Position numbers and translations under genes: made by a program | Notes under the pieces: model-generated | Database searches by the model: none | Seen by the model: the letters and a program-made list of their open reading frames with translations, nothing else | Told to the model about the DNA's origin: nothing | In this document: piece after piece, positions 32,700 through 40,525 of the stretch | Numbering within the stretch: the first letter of the stretch is position 1 | Layout of the letters: each line of letters opens with the position of its first letter | Assembly (NCBI GenBank): GCA_965199585.1 | Contig: CBDASI010000002.1 | Location: forward strand, 3,518,438 to 3,582,437 | Direction of reading: 5' to 3' | Length of the DNA: 64,000 nucleotides | Origin: JAVVHH01 sp965199585 | GTDB taxonomy: Bacteria; Pseudomonadota; Alphaproteobacteria; Acetobacterales; Acetobacteraceae

Positions 32700-34301
32700 A
32701 TGCCAAGCGAGAAAACCTCTGCTTTCCGGCCCGGCGAGCACCCTTCGTTACCGATTGCGGCACCGCGGAGAGCCGCCATCGGCGTCACCGCTGGCGCTGT
32801 GGTGGCAGCCTTGATGCTCATGACCGCACCGCCCAGCCAAGCACAGGAGCTACCTGCCGACCGATATGCGCTCACCTTCTTCTCCGCGCCGACCACGGTC
32901 CGATCGTCGCCCGACGGGCGCGAACTCCTCGTCGTCTTCGCCGGCGCTCTGCCGGATGGGGAGGTGGACCGTGTCACACACTTGCTCGGCCCGCTCCTTG
33001 ATTCCTACGCCGAAGGCTACGGCGCGATCCGGTTTCGGCTGACCATGCCGGTCCGCGCGTCTCTGGCGTCCAGCAGCGACCGCCGCGTGATCGACATCGT
33101 GCCGCAAGCCGCAGCGCGGGCCAGCGTAGAGGACAGGAACCGGCTGCAATTGCTTGAGGCGCGCGAACAAGCCCGCGAGGGAGATGTCGAGGGTGCCCGC
33201 GCCAACTTGCAGCGCATCATCGCCGAGCGGCCGACCGACATCGAGCCGCGCCTGGCGCTGGCCGATACCGAGATTGGCGCCGCGCGCTGGAAGCACGCGC
33301 TCGGGCTCTATGACGGCCTGCTCCATCTGTTCCCGGAAGCGACCGACATCGGGCGCGACCGCACCACGCTGGCACTGCAACACGCCCCGTCGGTGCGGAC
33401 CGAAGCCGGGCTGACCTTCGGCCCCGGCGGCGAGCGTGCGCAGACCGGGATCATCAGCGGCGACATGCCTCTCGGCGAGACCTGGCGCGTCGGCGCTTCC
33501 GTTCAGACCACCCACGACACGATTCGCGCGCTGCGCCGATCCGGCAGCGGCGTCGCAGCCGACTTCGATGGGACCAAGCTGCTCCAGGACCTCTCGCTGA
33601 TCCATCAATGGCGCTCCCCGACCGATACCACGCGGGTCGACGTGTTCGCCGCCCTCAAGACGACCGGCTTCTCGCTGAGCCAGAACCTGACGACGTCGCT
33701 CGGGCAGACCACGATTGGCGCCTACTACCATCAGCCGTACTGGGGCACCGTCATGTCGTTCGCCGCCAACGCACGGCGCGATCAGCTTGGCGCAGCACAA
33801 ACCGTGTCGCTCCCGGACCGTTGGGAGGCGCAGCTCGGCGCCGGTGTGGTTCGATACGGTCTGCCCGGCCACGACAACGTCGCCGCCGGCCCGACTGTCT
33901 TGGCCGGGATCAGTCGCGGCTTACCGGAACGGTGGATGCCGTTGCCTGACATGCAGACGCGGCTCGGATATCGACTCGAGGCGGAATACCTGTCCAATAC
34001 CCAGACCGGGCCGACATCGGCCGGGCCGCTCCCGCTGCTCGACATCCGCAAGCGCGAAATTCACAACCTTTATGCGGAGAGCTCGGCGCCGCTCGGGCCG
34101 GGCCTCGCCTCGGTGTCGCTCGGCTACGCGTTTGACCGCTTCGGCGGCAGCGGGCCGCAAGCGCTGATCCGCTACAATGGCGGCTTGGATGGCGATCGGC
34201 TGTCGTACTCGGCCGAGGCCGGGCTGGGCCCCTCCCTCGATGTCCGCACCCGCACCCTGTTTCACCTCGGCGGCTCGCTCGTATGGCGCTTCGGCGAATG
34301 A
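32700..34301 (+). CDS. outer-membrane beta-barrel with short TPR segment, PelB C-terminal-like
   Basis: A 533-residue first gene of the Pel locus. The hydrophobic segment VTAGAVVAALMLMTAPPSQAQ at residues 29-49 is an export signal with a long n-region. Residues about 140-225 are helical with TPR-like spacing (EAREQAREGDVEGARANLQ). The remainder reads as alternating beta strands ending in LFHLGGSLVWRF, with an aromatic near-C-terminal residue as in outer-membrane barrels. In Pseudomonas PelB the TPR scaffold and the barrel are one 1193-residue protein; here the barrel is separate, and the TPR part is probably the last gene of the cluster. It would be the export pore for the polymer. Assignment rests on fold style and position, not on a diagnostic motif. 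Confidence 0.68.
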   Translation: MPSEKTSAFRPGEHPSLPIAAPRRAAIGVTAGAVVAALMLMTAPPSQAQELPADRYALTFFSAPTTVRSSPDGRELLVVFAGALPDGEVDRVTHLLGPLLDSYAEGYGAIRFRLTMPVRASLASSSDRRVIDIVPQAAARASVEDRNRLQLLEAREQAREGDVEGARANLQRIIAERPTDIEPRLALADTEIGAARWKHALGLYDGLLHLFPEATDIGRDRTTLALQHAPSVRTEAGLTFGPGGERAQTGIISGDMPLGETWRVGASVQTTHDTIRALRRSGSGVAADFDGTKLLQDLSLIHQWRSPTDTTRVDVFAALKTTGFSLSQNLTTSLGQTTIGAYYHQPYWGTVMSFAANARRDQLGAAQTVSLPDRWEAQLGAGVVRYGLPGHDNVAAGPTVLAGISRGLPERWMPLPDMQTRLGYRLEAEYLSNTQTGPTSAGPLPLLDIRKREIHNLYAESSAPLGPGLASVSLGYAFDRFGGSGPQALIRYNGGLDGDRLSYSAEAGLGPSLDVRTRTLFHLGGSLVWRFGE

Positions 34302-34311
34302 AGGACGTTCC

Positions 34312-35667
34312 ATGACCAAGGCCAGCGACCGCCGCCCTGCGCAGCCGATCGGCCCGGCCATCCTGAACGCGCGCTTCGCCTGGCGTGGCGTCGTCGAAGC
34401 GGCCGCCCTGATCGCCGCCCTCGTCGTGTTGGATCGTCTCTTCGGCAGCGGGCACCGCTTCCTCGGCATTGAGCCGCATCCGTTCGGGGTGGCGGTGCTG
34501 TTGGTCGCCGCCCAATACGGGACGGCCGAGGCGGCCGCGACGTCGATCCTGGCGACGATCGCGCTGCTCGCCTTCAACGTCCCGGAGCAGGATTTCGATC
34601 AGGAACACTATGCCTGGCTCCAGCAGATGGTGCGTGATCCGCTGATCTGGTTGAGCACGTCGCTGATCGTCGGCGAGATCACCGGGCGCGCGCGGCAGCG
34701 GGCGCGTGAAGCCGCCGCCCTGGCGATGCGCCGCGAGGGCGAGCTCGGCACGATGGTTCAGGCCAACACCGAACTCGTCTCGCGCGTCACCATGCTCGAG
34801 ACGCGGATGGCCGGGCAGCAACGCACCGTCACATCGATCTACGAAGCCGCGCGCGGGCTGGGCCCGAGCCGCGACGCGGTGCTGTCCGGCGCCCTTGCTT
34901 TGGTGCGTGCCGCCACTGGGGCAACCCGCATCTCGATCTTCCTGCTCGAGGGCAACGCGCTGGCGCCGGTCGGCGGCGACGGCTGGAACGGCGGCGAACG
35001 CGCTGCGCCGATCTCGTCCGACAGCGCATGCTTCCAGGCGATCGTGGGCGAGCGTCGCTGCCTGCTGATCAACAACCCGGCCGATCGCGAGATCCTCGGC
35101 AACCTCGGCCTACTCGCCGGCCCGCTACTGACCACCGACGGCGCGGTCAAGGGCGCGCTGGTTGTCGAGGCCATCCCTTTCACGCAACTCCATCTCGGCG
35201 CGGTCGCCAGCTTCCGCTCCGTCTGTGAGTGGGTTGGCGATGGTGTTGAGACCGCCGAGCGCTACGAGGCGGCGCAACAGGGGCGCTTCCTGGTCGAAGG
35301 CTCCAGCCTGGTCGCCGCCGCTCAGGCCGACCGCGTGATCGGCATCCTCGGCGCCACCGCACGCCGCATCGGCTTCGAGTTGAGCCTGATGCGCCTGGAT
35401 CTCGAACCGGACATCGCATCCGGCGAGCGGCGCCGCACGCTCATCACCGTGATGGAAGCGGTCCTGCGCGATACCGACTTGCTGATCGAGGGCGACCGGC
35501 CGGACCGCCTGCGCGTCCTGATGCCCGGCACGGCCCTACGCAACGTCCCTCTTGTTGCAGAAAAATTACAAACGGCGCTCGCGAGCCAAGATCGGGCGCT
35601 GCGAGACGGCGTGACGATTTCTTGGCTCAGCTTGAACCAGAGTGCGCAGCAGGAGTTGGCAGCGTGA
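34312..35667 (+). CDS. pelD: PelD, inner-membrane c-di-GMP receptor for Pel synthesis
   Basis: A 451-residue protein, matching PelD length. Four hydrophobic helices lie within residues 28-124, then a helical linker (about 126-180), a GAF domain (about 180-315) and a degenerate GGDEF domain. The inhibitory-site motif RxxD is intact as RDTD at residues 386-389, where the family binds c-di-GMP. The active-site GGDEF is replaced by EGDRPDR, so the domain should not make c-di-GMP. Binding of the nucleotide is known to switch on Pel synthesis in Pseudomonas. ATG 34312 is preceded by AAGGA; the longer frame upstream lies in the preceding gene. Its stop overlaps the pelE GTG by four bases. Confidence 0.88.
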   Translation: MTKASDRRPAQPIGPAILNARFAWRGVVEAAALIAALVVLDRLFGSGHRFLGIEPHPFGVAVLLVAAQYGTAEAAATSILATIALLAFNVPEQDFDQEHYAWLQQMVRDPLIWLSTSLIVGEITGRARQRAREAAALAMRREGELGTMVQANTELVSRVTMLETRMAGQQRTVTSIYEAARGLGPSRDAVLSGALALVRAATGATRISIFLLEGNALAPVGGDGWNGGERAAPISSDSACFQAIVGERRCLLINNPADREILGNLGLLAGPLLTTDGAVKGALVVEAIPFTQLHLGAVASFRSVCEWVGDGVETAERYEAAQQGRFLVEGSSLVAAAQADRVIGILGATARRIGFELSLMRLDLEPDIASGERRRTLITVMEAVLRDTDLLIEGDRPDRLRVLMPGTALRNVPLVAEKLQTALASQDRALRDGVTISWLSLNQSAQQELAA

Positions 35668-36713
35668 CCGACGCGCCATCGTGGACCGACGACATCGCCC
35701 GTGTCATCCGGGTATCGGCGGCGCTTCTCGTGCTCGAAATCGGCTGCATCGTCTTGGGGGTCGCAGATACGCCGCTCCTTGCCCTGGCCCTGCATGCGTC
35801 CTGCTGCGCCGCATTGGCCTGGCTGGTGCTGTTGCGCGGCACCGCGCAGACGCCAGCGGCCGCCACCCTGAAGGTCGTGGCGCTCATGCTCCCCTTCCTG
35901 GGGCCGATGGCAGCCCTGGCCGGGATCGTAATACTCGCCACCATCGCCGTCGCCCACGACCCGGTAGCCGACGCATCGATCTGGCACGAGCATCTGTTCC
36001 CGAACCTAGCCGTCGACGAGCTGACCGAGCGCGCCGAAGAGATCAGCCGCCGCCAACCCGGCGTGGACGGCGCCGGCGAGATCGAGTCGTTCTTCGACGT
36101 GCTCCGCTGGGGCACGCTGCCCGAAAAGGAGCACGTGCTCTCGATGATCAGCCGCAGCTTTCGTCCCGAGTTCGCGCCGGTATTTCGCGCCGGCCTAGCC
36201 GTCGACGACCTCGGTCTGCGCGCCCAAGCCGCCGCTGGCTTGTCGATGCTGGAAACCCGGATCTCGGCGCGGCTGGGCGACTTGCAGGAGGCCTTCCGTG
36301 ACGCCACGGCGTCCGAGCGGGACGCCGCAGCCATGGAACTCGCCCTCGCCTTGTCCGACGCAGCGCACACGGGACTTTACGATGAGGCCCGAAACACGGA
36401 AATGCGCCGCGAGATCGTATCGGTCATGACCGATCGCGCCGACACGACCGATCCACGCGTTGCCGCAATGCTCGGGCGAACGCTGATCCAGCTAGGCGAG
36501 GTCGATCGCGCGGTTACGACGCTGAGCGGCGCCGCTGGAAGGGAGAGCTCGAGCGAAGCCGCCTTCAACTGGTTGCTGGAAGGCGTGTTTCGCCAAGGCG
36601 ATTTCGCGCGCATCGGATCGTTGGTCGAAAGTCGTGCCGAGAATGTCCGCCGTTTGGTGCGGCAGGATGGCCCGCTGGCGCCGGCGCTTCGCTTCTGGGG
36701 CGCCGCAGCATGA
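35664..36713 (+). CDS. pelE: PelE, inner-membrane TPR-like component of the Pel synthase
   Basis: A 349-residue protein. Hydrophobic segments lie at residues 14-33, 37-57 and 70-97, followed by a cytoplasmic helical region (PGVDGAGEIESFFDVLRWG, then repeated helix pairs such as AAGLSMLETRISARLGDLQE). The PelE family has two or more N-terminal membrane helices and TPR-like repeats, and forms the synthase complex with PelD, PelF and PelG. The GTG start overlaps the pelD stop, and the stop overlaps the pelF ATG by four bases, so the three are tightly coupled. The sequence is divergent; the call relies on topology and its fixed place between pelD and pelF. Confidence 0.8.
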   Translation: MTDAPSWTDDIARVIRVSAALLVLEIGCIVLGVADTPLLALALHASCCAALAWLVLLRGTAQTPAAATLKVVALMLPFLGPMAALAGIVILATIAVAHDPVADASIWHEHLFPNLAVDELTERAEEISRRQPGVDGAGEIESFFDVLRWGTLPEKEHVLSMISRSFRPEFAPVFRAGLAVDDLGLRAQAAAGLSMLETRISARLGDLQEAFRDATASERDAAAMELALALSDAAHTGLYDEARNTEMRREIVSVMTDRADTTDPRVAAMLGRTLIQLGEVDRAVTTLSGAAGRESSSEAAFNWLLEGVFRQGDFARIGSLVESRAENVRRLVRQDGPLAPALRFWGAAA

Positions 36714-38197
36714 CCGCCGACGTCTGCCTGCTGCTCGAAGGCACCTACCCGTTCGTCTCCGGCGGCGTCTCGAGCTGGGTGCATCAGCTTCTCCTCGCTC
36801 ATCCCGGCTTGTCGTTCCATCTCGTATGCCTCACGCCGGACGACCGGCCTCGCGTCCAGAAATTTCAACCGCCCGACAATGTCCGATCCGTGACATGCAT
36901 CCCGCTTCAATCCTTGCCCATGGGGCAGCAGCGGCCGAGCCAGCGCACCCAAGCGGCGATCGAGGCGCTCCTCGTGATCGTCGACCGCCTGTTGCGCGGG
37001 GTCGCCACCGTCGACGATCTTACGGCATTTGCAAGGCGGGCCGCCGGGCTTGGCGGCTTGGTAGGCCGCGCCCTGCTGCTGGACAGCCGCATGGCCTTCG
37101 ACACGGTCAAGGCCGGCTACGACCGGATCGGCTCGGAATCCTCGTTTCTCGACTTTTTTTGGTCATGGCGCAGTCTCGCCAGCGCCGTCCTCGCCGTCCT
37201 CCTGCCGACGCTGCCGGAAGCGCGCTGTTATCATGCGGTGTCGACTGGTTTCGCCGGGTTGCTGGGCGCCCGCTTGGCGGCAGCCACCAGCCGACCGCTG
37301 ATCCTGACCGAGCACGGCATCTATACTAACGAGCGCCGCATCGAGATCGCCATGGCCGATTGGCTGTATCAGGGCCCGGAAGTTTCCTTTGCCCCACGCA
37401 AAGTCAGTCGGGACCTGCGCGACCTCTGGATCGAAGCATTCGAAGGCTTCGCCCGGCTCACCTATGCTGCGGCCGACCCGGTAGTCACGCTCTACCGCGG
37501 CAACCAGCGGCTCCAACTTCGCGATGGCGCCACCCCGGCCCGGCTCTCCATTATCCCAAATGGCGTTGACTTCGAGCGCTACGCCGCCGTCATCCGCGAT
37601 CCGGCGCCCCGCCCGCCGACCGTCGCCCTCATCGGGCGCGTCGTCCCGATTAAAGATGTGAAAACCTTCATCCGCGCCGTAGGCCTCTTGCGGCGCAGCA
37701 TCCCCGACGCCCGCGGTGAGATCCTCGGGCCTCTCGAGGAGGACCCTGCATACGCCCGTGAGTGCGCCGCTCTGATCCGCCAACTCGGGCTCGACGACGT
37801 CATCACGCTGCAAGGCCCTGTCATCGTGTTGGACTGGCTGGCTCGTATCGACATCTCGGTCCTCACCTCCATTTCAGAGGCGCAACCGTTGACCATCCTC
37901 GAGGCCGGCGCCGCCGGCGTGCCATGCATCGCAACCGATGTCGGCGCATGCCGAGAGATGATCGAGGCGAACCCGCCCGACGAGACACCGCTCGCCCCCG
38001 GCGGGGCCGTCACGCCGATCGCCAACCCGGCGGCGACCGCTGACGCGATGGCGGCACTCCTCGTCGACCACCGCCGCTGGACGAGCGCCAGCCGCGGCAT
38101 GCAGGAACGCGTCCGCACACGCTTTTTGAAATCGGACTGCGACCGGGCTTATGGCCGCTTGTATGGCCGCGCCATCGAACAACGGTTGTCGGCGTAA
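36710..38197 (+). CDS. pelF: PelF, GT4 glycosyltransferase (Pel polymerase)
   Basis: A 495-residue cytosolic GT4 glycosyltransferase with the PelF signature at its very N-terminus, LLLEGTYPFVSGGVSSWVHQ. LTEHGIYTNERRIEI follows near residue 200, then the GT-B acceptor/donor region IPNGVDFERY and VALIGRVVPIKDVKTFIRA. The ExnE-type donor site is ISEAQPLTILEAGAAGVP, with a final DVGACREMIEA. PelF uses UDP-activated N-acetylhexosamine to build the GalNAc-rich Pel chain in the cytoplasm. ATG 36710 overlaps the pelE stop. This is the most clearly recognisable gene of the cluster and anchors the Pel assignment. Confidence 0.95.
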   Translation: MTADVCLLLEGTYPFVSGGVSSWVHQLLLAHPGLSFHLVCLTPDDRPRVQKFQPPDNVRSVTCIPLQSLPMGQQRPSQRTQAAIEALLVIVDRLLRGVATVDDLTAFARRAAGLGGLVGRALLLDSRMAFDTVKAGYDRIGSESSFLDFFWSWRSLASAVLAVLLPTLPEARCYHAVSTGFAGLLGARLAAATSRPLILTEHGIYTNERRIEIAMADWLYQGPEVSFAPRKVSRDLRDLWIEAFEGFARLTYAAADPVVTLYRGNQRLQLRDGATPARLSIIPNGVDFERYAAVIRDPAPRPPTVALIGRVVPIKDVKTFIRAVGLLRRSIPDARGEILGPLEEDPAYARECAALIRQLGLDDVITLQGPVIVLDWLARIDISVLTSISEAQPLTILEAGAAGVPCIATDVGACREMIEANPPDETPLAPGGAVTPIANPAATADAMAALLVDHRRWTSASRGMQERVRTRFLKSDCDRAYGRLYGRAIEQRLSA

Positions 38198-38204
38198 GCG
38201 CGCG

Positions 38205-39593
38205 ATGGCTGGCATTGGATTCGCTCTACGCCGCCTCACCCGGCGCGATGACCTGTCGGGCGCGCTTCAGGCGTTCACGGCCGCGGCTGCGATCACCTCT
38301 GGCCCTTGGCTACTCACCGTGTTGGCCATCGCCGGCTCTGGTCTTGGCGACGCGCTGGCGAACTCGCCGCCGGAATACCAGGCGTTCCGGGTCATGCTGT
38401 CCTACGATTTCTGTTTTTCGCTAGTCCTGACCGCACCGGCGACGACGCTCGCCGCCCGGCTCGTCGCCGACCAGCTCTTCGCCGGCGACGTCGACGAAAT
38501 TGTGCCCACATTCCTGGCCACCCTCGCCTTCGCACTCCTAGTGCAGATGCCGCTCGTGATCCTCTTCTGGCTGGTCCCGGTCGATGTCGGTTGGGCTGCC
38601 GCGGCCGCCGCCATCGCCTGCTACGCCGCTCTCGTCGCACTCTGGGTGACAACCGCGTTCTTATCGGTTCTGCGCGATTTCGGCTTTGTCCTGATTTGCT
38701 TCCTAGGCGGCATGATCGTCGCATGCGGCGGCTCCCTCATCGCCGGACAGGTATTCGGAGCCGCCGGGATGCTCACTTGCTTCGCCTGCGGCATCGCCGT
38801 CGTTGCCTTCGCCGGGACCGCTCGATTGCTGCTGCGGTTTCCCTACGGCCCTCTGGACCTGAATGCGCTGCTAGAGGCCGCCAAGCGAAACCGGACCCTG
38901 CTGCTCATCGGCCTGCTGACCGCGGCCGCACCCTGGGCTGACAAATGGATCATGTGGTTCGGCCCATCATCCGAACGGATGGCGAGCGGCCTTCATCATG
39001 CACCCTTCTACGACAGCGCGATGTTCCTGGCATACCTGGCCATGGTACCCGGTTCCGCAGCATTCTTCGTCATCGCTGAAACCGGCTTCTTTCTCTCCTA
39101 CCGTCGTTTCTTCGACGAAATCCTGAGCGGCTCCAGCCTCTCCCGGATCGAGAGCCAGCGGCAGGAACTCTGCAGCGGTATCGCCGACGCCGGCGTCTCC
39201 CTGATCCTGCTTCAGAGCCTCGTCACCGTCACGATCGAACTCGCCGGCCCATTGCTGGTGCATGCCGGCGTGCTGACTGCGGTGCAATACCCGATCTTCC
39301 GCTTCGGCGTTCTCGGCGCGCAATTCCACCTGCTGTTGAATTGCCTCCTGGTCGTGATGAGTTACCTCGATCTCCGAGCCGACCAAATTGCCTGCGCGGC
39401 AATTTTCCTCGTGTTGAATACTGCATTGACGGCTGTCGCGATACTGTTTGGCTCGACCTTTGATGGCTACGGTTACTTTCTGGCAGGGGTGCTTTCCTTT
39501 ATCTTCGCCGCCGGCCTAGCCGCCATGCGATGTCGCGACCTCATCTACGTGGCATTTATCCGCAACAACGCCAGCGTCCGCGACGCGCACTGA
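38205..39593 (+). CDS. pelG: PelG, polytopic inner-membrane Pel transporter
   Basis: A 462-residue polytopic membrane protein with about 12 hydrophobic helices and the PelG N-terminal signature MAGIGFALRRLTRRDDLSG...ITSGPWLLTVLAI. PelG belongs to the MOP/polysaccharide-exporter-like group and is thought to move the nascent Pel chain across the inner membrane with PelD, PelE and PelF. ATG 38205 starts seven bases after the pelF stop and matches the family start; an upstream in-frame ATG lies inside pelF. The next gene begins 65 bases downstream. Confidence 0.93.
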   Translation: MAGIGFALRRLTRRDDLSGALQAFTAAAAITSGPWLLTVLAIAGSGLGDALANSPPEYQAFRVMLSYDFCFSLVLTAPATTLAARLVADQLFAGDVDEIVPTFLATLAFALLVQMPLVILFWLVPVDVGWAAAAAAIACYAALVALWVTTAFLSVLRDFGFVLICFLGGMIVACGGSLIAGQVFGAAGMLTCFACGIAVVAFAGTARLLLRFPYGPLDLNALLEAAKRNRTLLLIGLLTAAAPWADKWIMWFGPSSERMASGLHHAPFYDSAMFLAYLAMVPGSAAFFVIAETGFFLSYRRFFDEILSGSSLSRIESQRQELCSGIADAGVSLILLQSLVTVTIELAGPLLVHAGVLTAVQYPIFRFGVLGAQFHLLLNCLLVVMSYLDLRADQIACAAIFLVLNTALTAVAILFGSTFDGYGYFLAGVLSFIFAAGLAAMRCRDLIYVAFIRNNASVRDAH

Positions 39594-39658
39594 CCTCTCC
39601 TTCACACTTTCTCAACCCTCTCGCGATATCCTTCGCCAGAGCGGTGCCGGAGCCAGTC

Positions 39659-40525
39659 GTGACAAGCCGAACCAGACCCTTTCTGCGCGCGATGCTTGGT
39701 GCCATGGCGTTTGCCGGTGCCGCGACAACCTGCACGGCACAGCCCGCACGCTTCGTGGTCTACTACGGCCAGGACGCCGCGCCCGACGACTTCACGCCGT
39801 ATCAGCGCGCCGTGTTGGACGCCGATCATCATCCGCCGCTCGCTCCGTTGAAGGACAAAGGCATCGAGTTGTTCGGCTATGTCAGCCTCGGCGAGGCAGA
39901 CCAAGCACGGTCGTATCATGATGACGTGGCGGCAGCCGGACTATTGCTGGGGGCGAACCCGAATTGGCCGGGTGCCCGCTATGTCGATCTGCGCAAACCC
40001 GCCTGGCGAACGCTTTTGCTCGACCACATCATCCCCGGCGTCATTGCCCAGGGCTTCAACGGCCTGTTTCTAGACACTTTGGACGACGCTGCTTTTCTCG
40101 AAAATGCCGATCCGGTTGGCAATCGAGGCATGATCGGCGCTGGCGCCGCGACGATCCGCGCGATCCGCGCTCGTTTCCCGACGATCCCGCTGATGCTCAA
40201 CCGGGCCTACGAGGTGGCCGCCCTCGTGCCGAACGAACTCGAATCGATTTTGGCCGAAAGCATGGCAGGCGATTACGATTTCAAGACAAAACGATATCGT
40301 CTGCGCGCTGGGCCCGATCTGACGTGGGGGATGGCGCGTGTCGCCGAATTACGCGCGCTGAATCCAAATATCGGCTTTTACTCGCTCGATTACTGGGACC
40401 CGAAGGACCAGCGAGGCATTGCCCGCCTATACGAGCAGGAGCGGCGCGCCGGCTTCATTCCCTATGTCGCGACGATCGATCTACAGAAGATCATCTCCGA
40501 ACCACGCGTGAAGACGCCGCGATGA
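39659..40525 (+). CDS. GH114-like glycoside hydrolase, the hydrolase part of PelA as a separate protein
   Basis: A 288-residue exported protein: signal peptide FLRAMLGAMAFAGAATTCTAQ from a GTG start at 39659, which has GGAG just upstream. The domain is a TIM barrel of the endo-alpha-1,4-polygalactosaminidase (GH114/GH166) type, with PARFVVYYGQ at the first strand, FGYVSLGEAD, the acid in GLFLDTLDD (Asp139) and a second acid in ILAESMAGDYDF (Glu200). In Pseudomonas PelA this hydrolase is fused to the deacetylase. Here it is a stand-alone protein coupled by ATGA to the deacetylase gene. It would trim Pel in the periplasm. Substrate and catalytic roles are inferred from the family. Confidence 0.85.
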   Translation: MTSRTRPFLRAMLGAMAFAGAATTCTAQPARFVVYYGQDAAPDDFTPYQRAVLDADHHPPLAPLKDKGIELFGYVSLGEADQARSYHDDVAAAGLLLGANPNWPGARYVDLRKPAWRTLLLDHIIPGVIAQGFNGLFLDTLDDAAFLENADPVGNRGMIGAGAATIRAIRARFPTIPLMLNRAYEVAALVPNELESILAESMAGDYDFKTKRYRLRAGPDLTWGMARVAELRALNPNIGFYSLDYWDPKDQRGIARLYEQERRAGFIPYVATIDLQKIISEPRVKTPR

